64,000 nucleotides of DNA from Eubacteriales bacterium (GCA_030536575.1 JAUNPS010000006.1:62001-126000), one strand, 5' to 3'; positions 42,360 to 52,195 are shown, numbered from the stretch's first letter. Notes: a model not told the origin generated them from the letters alone. Program-made: numbers and translations.

Positions 42360-43791
42360 TGTCTTCACCTGCCTTTTTCATAGAAACATTCCTGACAGTC
42401 CACGCCTTTTTCAAATCGGAAACAGCCCGGCGGATTTCAGATTCTTCCAGGTTCGCGTAGCCCAGGATGACGGTCGCTTTCTGTGTTTCTTGGGTATTCT
42501 CTGTATAGTAGCCGGACAGGCCGTAGACGCGGATGCCTTCTTTCCCGGCCCGCGCGATGACCTCTGCCTCGGTCATTCCGTTTTCGAATGTTACCAGAAG
42601 ATGGACACCTGCATTCTCTCCGTGGACGGTGATTCCCGGAATTTCTTTCAGCCCTTCCAGAAGCGCGTCATGACGCCCCCGGTACAGGGCGCGCATCTTG
42701 TTCAGATGGCGCTCATAATAGCCTTCGCGCAGAAATCCGGCCACGATCATCTGGTCGACTCTGGACACTGTGGAGGCAAAGACGCTTCCGCGGCTTTTGT
42801 AAGCTTCCATGAGGGAATCCGGCAGAACCATGTAGCTGACACGGATCGCCGGGGCAATGGATTTCGAAAAGGTTCCTAAGTAAATGACGCATCCCTTTCG
42901 GTCAAAGCCCTGCAGGCATGGGATTGGCTTGCCTTTGTAGCGGAATTCGCTGTCATAGTCGTCTTCAATGATGTAGCGCCCCGGCTTTTCGCCTGCCCAG
43001 CCAAGCAGCTTCATCCGGCGCTTCATTGGCATCACTGTTCCGAGCGGATATTGATGGGACGGCATGACGTAAGCCACATCCGCTCCGGATTTCTCCAGCT
43101 CTTCCATGCGCATGCCGTTTTTGTCAAGGCTTACAGAATACATCTCATTATTCAGGGTTTTCAGGACGCGGTAAGCCCGTTTATAGGTCGGGTTTTCCAT
43201 GGCAATTTTCCGCCGACCGCCCCAGACACTGCAAAGAAGCATCAAAAGGTAATCCGTTCCCGCGCCGATGATCACCTGCTCCGGCCGGCAGGCGACTCCC
43301 CGCGCCTGATGGAGATAATCCGCAATGGTTTCCTGCAGGATCGCCTCTCCCGCCGGTGCTCCCAGCATAAACAGCTCTTTCTTATCATCCATCAAAATAT
43401 TTTTGGACAATTTCCGCCAGGCATTATAGGGAAAACTCCCCAGGTCAACGCCGTTTGGCGAAAAATCGTAAGCATAGCATTTTTCCGGAAGCGGTTCTTT
43501 CTGCTTTTTGGCGTGGTTTTTCGGCACAAGGTGATAAATCCCGTCCAATTCGCTGATAAAATAGCCCCTGCATGGGACAGATTCAATATATCCTTCCGAC
43601 AGGAGCTGTTCATAGGCCATATCCACCGTACTGCGGCTCACCTGCAGATGCTCCGCCAGTTTCCGGGTTGAGGGAAGCCGCTCGCCAAAGGCCAGACGGC
43701 CGCTTTTGATCTCTTCTTTTATAAACTGATAAATTTGTTCGTATAAGGGCCTGTCCGATTTGACGTCCAGGCCCATGGTGATTTCATTCAT
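42346..43791 (-). CDS. MocR-type regulator (GntR HTH fused to aminotransferase)
   Basis: 481 aa. A GntR winged helix at residues 12-80 (PLYEQIYQFIKEEIKSGRLAFGERLPSTRKLAEHLQVSRSTVDMAYEQL) joins a fold-type I aminotransferase domain with the PLP lysine in YLGTFSKSIAPAIRVSYMVLP and YIIEDDYDSEFRY. Members include PdxR and GabR. No vitamin B6 or GABA genes are adjacent, so the target is unknown. It starts 3 nt after the glnS stop with the ribosome binding site inside the glnS end (CGGAGTAACG), implying co-transcription with glnS. Confidence 0.9.
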   Translation of the reverse strand: MNEITMGLDVKSDRPLYEQIYQFIKEEIKSGRLAFGERLPSTRKLAEHLQVSRSTVDMAYEQLLSEGYIESVPCRGYFISELDGIYHLVPKNHAKKQKEPLPEKCYAYDFSPNGVDLGSFPYNAWRKLSKNILMDDKKELFMLGAPAGEAILQETIADYLHQARGVACRPEQVIIGAGTDYLLMLLCSVWGGRRKIAMENPTYKRAYRVLKTLNNEMYSVSLDKNGMRMEELEKSGADVAYVMPSHQYPLGTVMPMKRRMKLLGWAGEKPGRYIIEDDYDSEFRYKGKPIPCLQGFDRKGCVIYLGTFSKSIAPAIRVSYMVLPDSLMEAYKSRGSVFASTVSRVDQMIVAGFLREGYYERHLNKMRALYRGRHDALLEGLKEIPGITVHGENAGVHLLVTFENGMTEAEVIARAGKEGIRVYGLSGYYTENTQETQKATVILGYANLEESEIRRAVSDLKKAWTVRNVSMKKAGEDNGDH

Positions 43792-43794
43792 TCG

Positions 43795-45465
43795 TTACTC
43801 CGGTTTCGGCAGTTTGAAGGAGCTCTTTAAGGAGACGATCCGGTTAAAGACCAGAGCCTCCGGTTTGGAATCGTGGGAATCCACGCAGAAATAGCCCTGT
43901 CTGACAAATTGGAAGCTGTCATAGGCTTTTGCCCCGGCAAAGTTCGGCTCTAAGTAGCAGTTCTTTAAGACGGTAAGGGAATTGGGATTCAGGTTCATGC
44001 TGCCGTCTTCATTGTAAACGCCTTTTTCCTCGTCGATCAGGTTCTCGTAGAGGCGGACTTCCGCCTGGATGGCGGTTTTCGCGGCTACCCAGTGGATGGT
44101 TCCCTTCACTTTCCGGCCGGTAAATCCGGTTCCGCATTTCGTCTCCGGGTCGTAGGTGCAATGGATTTCGATGACTTTTCCGGTTTCGTCTTTCTTGTAG
44201 TCTACGCATTTCACAAAGTAAGCGCCCATCAGGCGTACTTCGTTCCCTGGGAAGAGGCGGAAATATTTTTTCGGCGGGTTTTCCATAAAGTCTTCCCGGT
44301 CGATGTAGAGTTCTCTGCCAAAAGGCACTTTCCGTTTGCCAAGGGCTTCGTTTTCCAGGTTATTCTCGATTTCCAGCTCTTCCATCTGGTCTTCGGGATA
44401 GTTGTCAATGATCAGCTTCACCGGATCCAGGGCTGCCATCAGGCGGGGACGCTTCAGCTTTAAGTCCTCGCGGATGCAGTACTCTAACATCGCGTAGTCA
44501 ACAATGGACTGGCTCTTGCTGACACCGCACAGTTCTACAAACATTTTGATGGATTCCGGAGTGAAGCCTCTGCGGCGCAGGGCCGCGATGGAAACCAGAC
44601 GCGGGTCGTCCCAACCGTCTACGCTTCCCTCTTCCACCAGCTTTTTGATGTAACGCTTTCCGGTCACAACGTTTTTCAGGTAGAGTTTGGCGAATTCGAT
44701 CTGCTTGGGCGGCTTTTCGTACTCCAGCTCCCGGACTACCCAGTCGTATAATGGGCGGTGATCCTCAAATTCCAGGGTGCAGATGGAATGGGTGATTCCT
44801 TCAATGGCGTCTTCGATGGGGTGGGCGAAATCGTACATCGGGTAAATGCACCATTTGTCTCCGGTGTTATGGTGGGTTAAATGGGCCACACGGTAGATGA
44901 CCGGGTCGCGCATGTTGATATTCGAGGATGCCATGTCGATCTTGGCGCGAAGGACTTTTTCGCCGTCCTGGTAGACGCCGTTTTTCATGTTTTCGAACAA
45001 TTCCAGGTTCTCCTCTACGCTGCGGTCACGGTAGGGGCTGTTTTTCCCCGGCTCGGTCAGGGTGCCGCGGTATTCCCGGATTTCTTCCGCGGAAAGATCA
45101 CAGACAAACGCTTTCCCTTTTTTAATCAGCTTCACAGCTGCCTCATACATCTGTTCAAAATAATTCGATGCGAAGAAAAGACGGTCTTCCCAGTCTGCAC
45201 CGAGCCATTTGATATCGTCCTGGATAGCTTCCACGAATTCGGTCTTCTCCTTGGTGGGGTTCGTATCATCGAAACGCATGTTAAATTTCCCGTGATACTT
45301 CTGGGCGAGCCCGTAGTTTAACAGGATGGATTTGGCGTGTCCGATGTGCAGATAGCCGTTCGGCTCCGGTGGGAAACGGGTGCAGACCGTATCGCAGCGT
45401 CCTTCCGCCAGGTCTTTTTCTATGATCTGTTCAATAAAATTCTTGGAAACTACTTCATTTTCCAT
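43795..45465 (-). CDS. glnS: Glutamine--tRNA ligase
   Basis: 556 aa. Class I motif HIGH in [21 protein letters not shown] and the KMSKS-like loop [10 protein letters not shown], the GlnRS signature [14 protein letters not shown], and a C-terminal beta-barrel anticodon-binding domain. It charges tRNA-Gln directly, unlike most Firmicutes, which use GluRS plus GatCAB. Start ATG with GGAGGCAG. Its own promoter lies at 45499-45527. No gat genes in the window. Confidence 0.96.
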   Translation of the reverse strand: MENEVVSKNFIEQIIEKDLAEGRCDTVCTRFPPEPNGYLHIGHAKSILLNYGLAQKYHGKFNMRFDDTNPTKEKTEFVEAIQDDIKWLGADWEDRLFFASNYFEQMYEAAVKLIKKGKAFVCDLSAEEIREYRGTLTEPGKNSPYRDRSVEENLELFENMKNGVYQDGEKVLRAKIDMASSNINMRDPVIYRVAHLTHHNTGDKWCIYPMYDFAHPIEDAIEGITHSICTLEFEDHRPLYDWVVRELEYEKPPKQIEFAKLYLKNVVTGKRYIKKLVEEGSVDGWDDPRLVSIAALRRRGFTPESIKMFVELCGVSKSQSIVDYAMLEYCIREDLKLKRPRLMAALDPVKLIIDNYPEDQMEELEIENNLENEALGKRKVPFGRELYIDREDFMENPPKKYFRLFPGNEVRLMGAYFVKCVDYKKDETGKVIEIHCTYDPETKCGTGFTGRKVKGTIHWVAAKTAIQAEVRLYENLIDEEKGVYNEDGSMNLNPNSLTVLKNCYLEPNFAGAKAYDSFQFVRQGYFCVDSHDSKPEALVFNRIVSLKSSFKLPKPE

Positions 45466-45498
45466 AACTGCCTCCTGATTCTCATGTTATAATACCCC

Positions 45499-45527
45499 AT
45501 CATAGCATAAACCCGCAAAAAATACAA
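45499..45527 (-). promoter_or_regulatory. Promoter of glnS
   Basis: Minus strand TTGTAT (45527-45522), 17-nt spacer with TGC, TATGAT (45504-45499). Confidence 0.8.
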
Positions 45528-45535
45528 TTTTTCTC

Positions 45536-46552
45536 TTAATTAAATCCGAAAAATTTTCTTGTAACCTTATAAGCGGCCACCGATACCTGCCGTCCGCCTT
45601 TTCCGGGCAGGTTCATTACCTCTCCCAACAGGCCATGGCGCAGTTTATAATAAAGGCGCCGGTCTTTCTGCTTCAGATACTGCCAGAGCTGCTTTTTCTT
45701 TTCCAGGTTTTCATCTGTACCGGAGCGGATCAGCATGATGGAAGAGATCGTGGTAATGATATCCAGGTAGCTGATCATATAGTTCCGCAGCTTTTTCTCC
45801 TGGATCTTCAGTCCGGACAGGGTGTCGATCATGATTTTATTCACCCGGATCTGCTGGTCAATCCGCCGGATCATCACCTCTTCATTCACGGACTGGTCTT
45901 CCCGTCCGATAAAATAGTGATAGAAAACTTTATCCAGGTAATACATTTTCTTCACGTGCGGAAACGGCTGGAACACGAACAGGTTGTCCACGTAAAAGGT
46001 GTGTTTGGGCAGCTCCAGGCCGCATTCCCGCAGCAAATTTGTCCGGTAGATCACGGAATGCATTAAAATATAATGCCCCTTCATCATCGGGTGCATCTGG
46101 GCCCATGTAAAGACTTCTTCCTTCGGAAAAGCGGACCGGTACTGCATGATTTTTTTCCGGCGGACGCCGACTTTGTCGTAGACGAAATTGCTGATAAACA
46201 TGTCCACGGTGTCCGGGCCCTTTAACAGTTCCTTCAGGGTTTCGATGATTTCCAGAAGGATTTTCGGATCCACCCAGTCGTCGCTGTCTACAACTTTAAA
46301 GTAGATGCCTGCGGCGTTTCGGATTCCGGCGTTTACTGCCTCGCCGTGGCCGCCGTTTTCCTGATGGATGGCCTTAACGATTCCGGGATACTTTGCTTCG
46401 TATGCGTCGGCAATTTCCGCCGTCCGGTCGTGGGAGCCGTCGTCTACCACCAGAATTTCCACGTCATTTCCCCCCGGAAGGAGGGATTCGATACATTTTT
46501 CCATATAATCCTGCGAATTATAGCAGGGAATCGCTACTGATAAAATCTTCAT
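45536..46552 (-). CDS. Family 2 glycosyltransferase
   Basis: 338 aa. GT-A fold: LSVAIPCYNSQDYMEKCIESLL, the DDG of ILVVDDGSHDRT, ENGGHGEAVNAGI and the metal-binding DSDDWVDP. The C-terminal half has a Lys/Arg-rich helical part that often contacts membrane or polyprenyl acceptors (RRLYYKLRHGLLGEV). Donor and acceptor are unknown; likely a cell-surface polysaccharide or glycolipid step. It overlaps mutY by 4 bp (ATGA). Confidence 0.85.
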   Translation of the reverse strand: MKILSVAIPCYNSQDYMEKCIESLLPGGNDVEILVVDDGSHDRTAEIADAYEAKYPGIVKAIHQENGGHGEAVNAGIRNAAGIYFKVVDSDDWVDPKILLEIIETLKELLKGPDTVDMFISNFVYDKVGVRRKKIMQYRSAFPKEEVFTWAQMHPMMKGHYILMHSVIYRTNLLRECGLELPKHTFYVDNLFVFQPFPHVKKMYYLDKVFYHYFIGREDQSVNEEVMIRRIDQQIRVNKIMIDTLSGLKIQEKKLRNYMISYLDIITTISSIMLIRSGTDENLEKKKQLWQYLKQKDRRLYYKLRHGLLGEVMNLPGKGGRQVSVAAYKVTRKFFGFN

Positions 46553-47646
46553 AATCCAATCTCCGCTTCGTATTTTTCCTGTCCCAGCCGGATCTGCAGT
46601 TCCTCCGTATAGGCCGCAAACGCCGCCGGTATGGGATAGTCTTTCTCTGTCCTGAACGGCTCCACGAAAAGAAGCCCCTCCTGGACGCTCTGTTCCAACT
46701 GCGCCACCCGAACCGCATAGCCGGTCATATGCCATTCAATGTGGCTGAAAATGTGTTTTGCTTCTTTTAACGGGCGGATGTGAACCGGAACCATTCCCCA
46801 GTCCTCCAACTGCCGCAGCACATCCTCCCGGCCCAGCCTTCCCGGCAGATTCGGCAGTTCGTAAAGCCCTGCCAGAAGGCCTTTGTCCGGCCTTTTGCGG
46901 ATGGCCGCCCGTTCGCCGTCCCGGATCACCAGAACGGTACGTTCTTCAATCTTCCGTGCCTTTTTCGGCGTTTTCTTCGGGAATTCCCCGGTACGCCCCT
47001 CCTGATTTGCAAGGCACAGGCCATGCAGCGGACAGACGCCGCATTTTGCCGGGCCGTTTGGCACGCAGACGGTAGCGCCAAGCTCCATCAGCGCCTGATT
47101 AAACGCGCCGGGGCGTTCTTTTGGGATAACCGCCTGAATCTGCTCTTCCATCCGGCGCTTCACCGACTGCTTCAGCACATCTTCTTCCAGGGTCAGAATC
47201 CTGGACAGCACCCGCAGCACATTCCCATCCACGGCCGGAACCGGAATCCCATATGCAATGGACGCCACCGCACCGGCCGTATAGGGGCCGATTCCCGGCA
47301 GCCCGCGTATGGCATCGTAATCTGGCGGCATCTCAGCCTGGTACTCAGAAACCAGGACCTGCGCGGCTTTCTGTAAATTTCTCGCCCGGTTATAATACCC
47401 AAGGCCCTCCCACAGCTTCAAGAGCCGATCCTCCGGACAGGCCGCCAGGGACGGAATATCCGGGAGCGCTTCCAGAAAACGTTCGTAAAAGGGTTTGACC
47501 GCTTCCACACGCGTCTGCTGCAGCATGATTTCCGAAATCCACACCCGGTAGGGCGTCGGCTCTTCTCTCCATGGCAGAACCCTGGCATTCCCGTCGAACC
47601 AGGCCAGGAGGGGTTCCACAATGTTTTTCAGTCTGTTTTCTTCCAT
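46549..47646 (-). CDS. mutY: A/G-specific adenine glycosylase
   Basis: 365 aa. MutY removes adenine mispaired with 8-oxoguanine. Helix-hairpin-helix GLPGIGPYTAGAVASIAYG, catalytic Asp in VDGNVLRVLSR, the Fe-S cluster loop CVPNGPAKCGVCPLHGLC (C-x6-C-x2-C-x5-C type) and a C-terminal NUDIX-like 8-oxoG recognition domain (RKRPDKGLLAGLYELPNLPG). Start MEENRLK with GGAG. It starts 2 nt after the sfsA stop. Confidence 0.95.
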   Translation of the reverse strand: MEENRLKNIVEPLLAWFDGNARVLPWREEPTPYRVWISEIMLQQTRVEAVKPFYERFLEALPDIPSLAACPEDRLLKLWEGLGYYNRARNLQKAAQVLVSEYQAEMPPDYDAIRGLPGIGPYTAGAVASIAYGIPVPAVDGNVLRVLSRILTLEEDVLKQSVKRRMEEQIQAVIPKERPGAFNQALMELGATVCVPNGPAKCGVCPLHGLCLANQEGRTGEFPKKTPKKARKIEERTVLVIRDGERAAIRKRPDKGLLAGLYELPNLPGRLGREDVLRQLEDWGMVPVHIRPLKEAKHIFSHIEWHMTGYAVRVAQLEQSVQEGLLFVEPFRTEKDYPIPAAFAAYTEELQIRLGQEKYEAEIGL

Positions 47647-47648
47647 TT

Positions 47649-48329
47649 TTACAGCTCCACTCTCACCGGCTGATCGATCCGCATGGAATCCGGCGTCACC
47701 AGGCAGTCCCTGGCGAAAATCCGCACTCCCTGCTTCTGGGCGTCCCGCAGGGCCTCCCCAAAGGCCGGATGCGTCTGGTCGTTGGGCTGAAAGCAGGAAA
47801 TGCCTTTCATCTGGATCACAAACAGCAGACAGGCTTCGTAGCCGTCCCGCACGCACCGGACAAGCTCCTGGACATGCCGGACGCCCCGCTCGGTGGGCGC
47901 ATCCGGGAAACGGGCAATCCCCTCTTCTTCCAGGGTCACGCCCTTGACTTCCAGAAATATGCGGCGTTTTTCCGTTTCCATATAGAAATCAAAACGGGAA
48001 TTTCCGTATCTGGTTTCCGGCCGGACGAAAAGCGGCTCCGGGATGAACGCGCCGGATCTCAGCCATTCTTCCGTGACACGGTTCGGGGCCTGGGAGTCCA
48101 GATTGATGATGGTATTTCCTTTTTTCACACTGATCAGATCGTACTTTGTCTTACGCGCCGGGTTTTCGCTTTTCGAAATCCAGACCGTGGTCTGGGGAAC
48201 CAAAAGCTCCCGGCATCTTCCGGTGTTTTTTACATGGCAGATTTCCGTCTGTCCGTCCCGGAGCACATGGGCAATGAAACGGTTCGGCCTGGACTGGAAA
48301 ACTGCCTCTTCTACCTTTGTATACTGCAT
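47649..48329 (-). CDS. sfsA: SfsA family DNA/RNA nuclease-like protein
   Basis: 226 aa. SfsA signatures: FIAHVLRDGQTEICHVKNTGRCRELL, the nuclease-like D/E-x-K pattern SRFDFYMETEKRRIFLEVKGVTLEEEGIARFPDAPTERGVRHVQEL, and QKQGVRIFARDC. First described as a sugar-fermentation stimulation protein; the fold resembles restriction endonucleases. Start MQYTKVEEA fits the family but AGGAAGG lies almost directly on the ATG; an ATG 12 nt earlier is an alternative. Confidence 0.88.
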   Translation of the reverse strand: MQYTKVEEAVFQSRPNRFIAHVLRDGQTEICHVKNTGRCRELLVPQTTVWISKSENPARKTKYDLISVKKGNTIINLDSQAPNRVTEEWLRSGAFIPEPLFVRPETRYGNSRFDFYMETEKRRIFLEVKGVTLEEEGIARFPDAPTERGVRHVQELVRCVRDGYEACLLFVIQMKGISCFQPNDQTHPAFGEALRDAQKQGVRIFARDCLVTPDSMRIDQPVRVEL

Positions 48330-48345
48330 CCTTCCTACCATCCGG

Positions 48346-49977
48346 TCATCGGTAAAAACAGACCACCGGAAATCCTGCATAAATATTTTCGTACATCAGC
48401 GCTGCCTGGTCCAATGGCATATTAATGCATCCGTGGGAACCTCCGTTCTGGTAAATGCTTCCGCCGAAACTTCCCCGCCAGGTGGCATCGTGGAAACCGA
48501 TTCCACCGTTAAAGGGCATCCAATAGTTTACAGGCGTCTCATAGGAGTCGCCCGGCGTATCGCTCTTTAGAACATCCGGAGATTTCTTATAATAAATCGT
48601 ATAAATCCCCGCGGGCGTCGCATGGTTTTTCGCAATATCCCCGGACACAAAATCGGTATCCAGCAGCAGACGGCCGTCCACATACATCCAGAGGTGCTGT
48701 TTCGTCAGGTCGACTTCCACATAACTGTCTCCCATGCCGCAGTTATCGAAACTGAGCGCGGTCTGGGCGTAGGCGGGGTCGCGGATTTCCTGCTGGCTGT
48801 TCTTGAGATCATTGTTCAGGTTTTCGATCTCGGCCGCCTGATCGATCATCCAGCCGAAACTGCCGCCGCTGACCTGGATATAGGTGCCGTCGGTCGCCTT
48901 GAATTCTTTGGTTTTATTATAGGTGTCGTGGCGGGCGGCCAGTTCTGCGACGTACTGCGCGACGGCTTCCTGGTCAACGGTTACATTGCCCTCCTCGTCT
49001 GCGGTCAGCCATTCCTTGATGGTGTTCCCGTCCAGAATCTCCGATTCGTCCCCGAAGGTATATTCCACTCTGGTGTCGGTGTAATGCTTCAGATTCTGAT
49101 ACAGGTTTTTCAGATATGGATCTTCGCTGGTCACATTTGGCTCCGCGTAGCAGCCCTGGGCCTCCAGGGAAACGCCGGCGGCTCCTGCCTGGATGACTTT
49201 TTTGATAATGTATTCCAGCCGTTCAAAGTCGATCAGGTCGCCTTCCTTTTCCCGGATGAGCTGATAGGTGCCGCCTTTGAACTCTATGCGGGCGTCTTCG
49301 GGAGCTTCCATGTCCTGCATGCATTTCAGGTTTAAAAGCACCTCTTTTAACTTTTCCGGATCGTAGGCCGTGCTGGAATCGAACGAATAATCGTAGGTTT
49401 TAAAAAAGCTGACGGGCCATTCGAAAGCGCCCTGTTCGACCTTGAACAGCTCGACTTCGTTTCTGGATACGTAATGGTAATCAATGTCCGCGGCGTCGAT
49501 ATACTCCCGCTCGCCGCCCCGTTCTGCCAGCTCAATGTGGTACTTTTCGGCATTTTTCGCCAGGCGCGCCTCGATCTCTTCGACGGTACAGCCGGATGCA
49601 TCCGTCCCGTTAATCGTCGTGTTCGGCAAAAATTTATCCTGAAAGTATATCATGCCGCCTACGTACAGGACGGCGCACAGGGCTGCCAGGATACCGGCCG
49701 GAAGTAGGACGGCTCTGCCCCATGGGAAATATTTTTTCCGGTGCAAGGACTCTTCGCTGCTGGAATTCGTCTGCTGTTCCATTCTTTTTAACCTGCGCTT
49801 CTCCCTTCTTCGGCTGGCTTTTTCTGCTTTTTTGCGGGCTCGCCGGCTGGATGGAGGCGGGGCCGTATCGGACGGCGATTCCCCGTGCTCCGAAAGGGGC
49901 GGCTGGCCCTTCGCTCTCCCCTGCGGTTCTTCTTCTGTCAGATCCGCTAATGTAATTTCTTTCATATCCCCACTCAT
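48346..49977 (-). CDS. L,D-transpeptidase with PG-binding region
   Basis: About 543 aa. A cytoplasmic Arg/Lys/Glu-rich N-terminus (about residues 1-85, with RRARKKAEKASRRREKRRLKR), one membrane helix (about 90-112), two peptidoglycan-binding_4/VanW-type domains with TTINGTDASGCTVEEIEARL, and a C-terminal YkuD catalytic domain (about 410-543) with SGDIAKNHATPAGIYTI, HDATWRG and the active-site GSHGCINMPLDQA. It makes 3-3 crosslinks or anchors proteins in peptidoglycan, resistant to penicillins. Two starts are possible (MSGD at 49977, MKEI at 49965). First gene of the ldt-sfsA-mutY-GT unit. Confidence 0.88.
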   Translation of the reverse strand: MSGDMKEITLADLTEEEPQGRAKGQPPLSEHGESPSDTAPPPSSRRARKKAEKASRRREKRRLKRMEQQTNSSSEESLHRKKYFPWGRAVLLPAGILAALCAVLYVGGMIYFQDKFLPNTTINGTDASGCTVEEIEARLAKNAEKYHIELAERGGEREYIDAADIDYHYVSRNEVELFKVEQGAFEWPVSFFKTYDYSFDSSTAYDPEKLKEVLLNLKCMQDMEAPEDARIEFKGGTYQLIREKEGDLIDFERLEYIIKKVIQAGAAGVSLEAQGCYAEPNVTSEDPYLKNLYQNLKHYTDTRVEYTFGDESEILDGNTIKEWLTADEEGNVTVDQEAVAQYVAELAARHDTYNKTKEFKATDGTYIQVSGGSFGWMIDQAAEIENLNNDLKNSQQEIRDPAYAQTALSFDNCGMGDSYVEVDLTKQHLWMYVDGRLLLDTDFVSGDIAKNHATPAGIYTIYYKKSPDVLKSDTPGDSYETPVNYWMPFNGGIGFHDATWRGSFGGSIYQNGGSHGCINMPLDQAALMYENIYAGFPVVCFYR

Positions 49978-50278
49978 TTTCCCCTGAAAATCCTGGCTCC
50001 GCCGGACGGTGCTGCCAGGCACACGGATATACGGAGCCGGAATTAGTGTATGGCCTGCGCTTTTCTACCTGACTATCATAACATTTTCTTCCGTGTTGAG
50101 AAAGTCCTTTTTTGAATCCTTAAGAAAAATTAATAAGTGAATCATATTCTTACGTACCTGAGCAGTAACTAATAAGTCGCTGCCGTTCCCGCCGCGCCGG
50201 ACGCCATACAACCTTATTATGCCAGAAAATGTCCCAGCGCATACAGCGGCACGGCAAAACCTGCCGCACCGCCTTCCT
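49978..50278. other. Intergenic region with a repeat remnant
   Basis: About 300 bp between the divergence of ldt upstream sequence and the amidase 3' end. It holds only the remnant of the dispersed repeat at 50139-50169; no gene, and no sigma-A promoter of good quality was seen. Confidence 0.5.
50139..50169 (+). repeat. Remnant of the dispersed structured repeat
   Basis: GAATCATATTCTTACGTACC and TGAGCAG match the segment before and into hairpin C of the full copies; then GTAAC resembles the terminus. The rest is absent, so this is a deletion derivative. Confidence 0.7.
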
Positions 50279-51076
50279 TCAGTAATCAACCGTCACAATC
50301 CAGGTATTATACCCATACCTGCGCAGCACACGCTCCATCTCCACTGCACAGTCCATCTGCGGGCAAAATCCCACCCGCACCCGGAAATACCCGTCCTCCT
50401 CCGTCAGATAAGCCGGAAATCCCTGACTTACCAGCTCAAACAGCATCTCCCATGCATACCGCCTGTTCCGGAAGGCCCCTGTCTGCACACTGTAAACCAT
50501 CTGGCCGGACGGCGTCTCCTCCTCTTGTCCCCTGGAATTCTCCTCCCGGATCGTCTCTAAAATCCCATCTGCAATGGCCTGCGCCACCTCCTGGAATTTC
50601 TCATCAAAAATCCGGTTGTCCTCTTCGCTGTTAATGAAACCCGCTTCTACCAGCACTGCCGGCATCTGCGTCCTGCGCAGCACCACCAGCCCCGGCCGCT
50701 CCTCTACGCCCAGATTCCGGAAACCCAGCTTCTCCAGTTCGCTGTTAATGTTCTCCGCCATCTGAAGCTTTACGCCGGACTTGTCATAGACCAACGTCTG
50801 CACGCCTGAATACTGTCCCGGCACCGCACCGGAATTCCGGTGAATGGATACGAAAAAATCCGCTCCGGCATTGTTTGCGATCTGTGCCTTCTCAAAAGGC
50901 TGCTGATAAACGTCTTCCGTCCGTGTATAGATCACATCCACACCATTTCTCTGCAAAATTTCCCCTACCGCAAGGGCCAGGGAAAGGTTGTCGTTCTTTT
51001 CTTCGCGTCCCTGATAGACCGCGCCGCTGTCCTGTCCGCCGCCGTGTCCGGCGTCGATTACTACAACTGGGGGCAT
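50279..51076 (-). CDS. N-acetylmuramoyl-L-alanine amidase with SPOR domain
   Basis: 265 aa. Amidase_3 catalytic zinc site: VVVIDAGHGGGQDSGAV (first His), the Glu after GREEKNDNLSLALAVGE, the second His in FFVSIHRNSGA, and the catalytic Glu in PAVLVEAGFINSEEDN. A C-terminal SPOR domain (about residues 190-265; MVYSVQTGAFRNRRYAWEMLFELVSQGFPAY) binds denuded glycan. No signal peptide precedes MPPVVVIDAGHGG although AAGGAGGTC fixes this start, so the export route is unclear. Confidence 0.9.
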   Translation of the reverse strand: MPPVVVIDAGHGGGQDSGAVYQGREEKNDNLSLALAVGEILQRNGVDVIYTRTEDVYQQPFEKAQIANNAGADFFVSIHRNSGAVPGQYSGVQTLVYDKSGVKLQMAENINSELEKLGFRNLGVEERPGLVVLRRTQMPAVLVEAGFINSEEDNRIFDEKFQEVAQAIADGILETIREENSRGQEEETPSGQMVYSVQTGAFRNRRYAWEMLFELVSQGFPAYLTEEDGYFRVRVGFCPQMDCAVEMERVLRRYGYNTWIVTVDY

Positions 51077-51217
51077 AAAAAGACCTCCTTGCCTATTCTT
51101 TATAGAATATGCAGGAGGCCGCCATACCGGAACCTTTTCCGCAGGATTTTGTCTTTCTTCCGGGCGCCGCAAAGGCACTATGCCGTCTGCGGCTGTCCCA
51201 AGTACCATCTCATCCGC

Positions 51218-51622
51218 TTAGAATATTGCTTTTGTTTTACTGCAAATCGGAAACCACTCACAGTCGCCGCACACGCGCTCCAGACTGCCTGTCTCCAGAA
51301 TCTTCTCCTTCACCGTCACCGAAAACTCCTTCCACGAAAGCTCCATTCCCGGCTCCAAGCCGCACAGCTCCATGACTGACCGGTCATACTTTTTCACCTT
51401 CTGGCCGCTCTCGCAGGCCTCTCCCCGCCTGTGCGGACATTTCGCACACAGCGCATCCGCGCTGTCCGCCAGTTCAATGACTGTATCTTCATATACCTTA
51501 AGCTGCTCCTGAACCATCGTCATGTGCGCAACAAATTCGCTGCTGTATCCTTTTCCCATATAAAACTGGAGGCACAGACCATGATGTCCGCGCAGCCGGA
51601 GTTTCCCATCCATCTTATGCAT
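51218..51622 (-). CDS. DUF1284 domain protein
   Basis: 134 aa. The diagnostic LRLRGHHGLCLQFYMGKGYS opens the protein, and cysteine pairs follow (CAKCPHRRGEAC and CGDCEWFPIC), so it probably binds zinc or an Fe-S cluster. Function unknown; the family is sometimes near cofactor genes, here bioY. Its start overlaps the bioY stop by 8 bp; a second ATG is 9 nt on. The ribosome binding site is poor, so translation probably depends on bioY. Confidence 0.85.
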   Translation of the reverse strand: MHKMDGKLRLRGHHGLCLQFYMGKGYSSEFVAHMTMVQEQLKVYEDTVIELADSADALCAKCPHRRGEACESGQKVKKYDRSVMELCGLEPGMELSWKEFSVTVKEKILETGSLERVCGDCEWFPICSKTKAIF

Positions 51623-52163
51623 TCGCCATCGTCAGCTTCAGCGCCGGACGCAGCCGAACCGCCAGCGCTCCCGCCAGCACAATCTTCACCGCATCCCCCG
51701 GCAGGAACGGCAATACGCAGTACGCCAGGCTCGTTCCCAGATCCAGCCCGGTGACAACCATAAACCAGATCGTTCCCAGCACATAGCAGGCCGCACATCC
51801 AACCACCGCTGCAATGCACATTTTCCAGAACTCTGTCCCCCATTTTTCACAGATCAGCCCGGTCAGAAAAGCGCTTAAAATGTAGCCGATCGCATAGCCG
51901 CCCGTCTTTCCCATCAGGATTCCCAGGCCTCCCGTGAAGCCTGCCATAACCGGAACGCCGACTGCCGCCAGCAGAATATAAATCGCCTGGCTCAGTGCCC
52001 CGTACTTCTTTCCAAGAAGCAGCGCAGACAGGTGCACGCTGAACAGCGCCAGATTAATCGGCACCATCGGAAGCGGAATCTGAATCTGGCTGCAGGCGGC
52101 TGTCAGGGCCGCGAAAAGGGCGCTCAGAGCGAGCATTTGCGTTTTGGTTCTTGATTTTTCCAT
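51615..52163 (-). CDS. bioY: Biotin transporter BioY
   Basis: 182 aa, six membrane helices. S-component of an ECF biotin transporter: ALSALFAALTAACSQIQIPLPMVPINLALFSVHLSALLLG, GKKYGALSQAIYILLAAVGVPVMAGFTGG and GKTGGYAIGYILSAFLTG are typical. The shared EcfAT energising module is not in the window. Start MEKSRTK with GGAG. A BirA-type operator overlaps its promoter, so biotin represses it. Confidence 0.95.
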   Translation of the reverse strand: MEKSRTKTQMLALSALFAALTAACSQIQIPLPMVPINLALFSVHLSALLLGKKYGALSQAIYILLAAVGVPVMAGFTGGLGILMGKTGGYAIGYILSAFLTGLICEKWGTEFWKMCIAAVVGCAACYVLGTIWFMVVTGLDLGTSLAYCVLPFLPGDAVKIVLAGALAVRLRPALKLTMANA

Positions 52164-52195
52164 AATATTCTCCACTCCTATCATTTACTGCGCCC

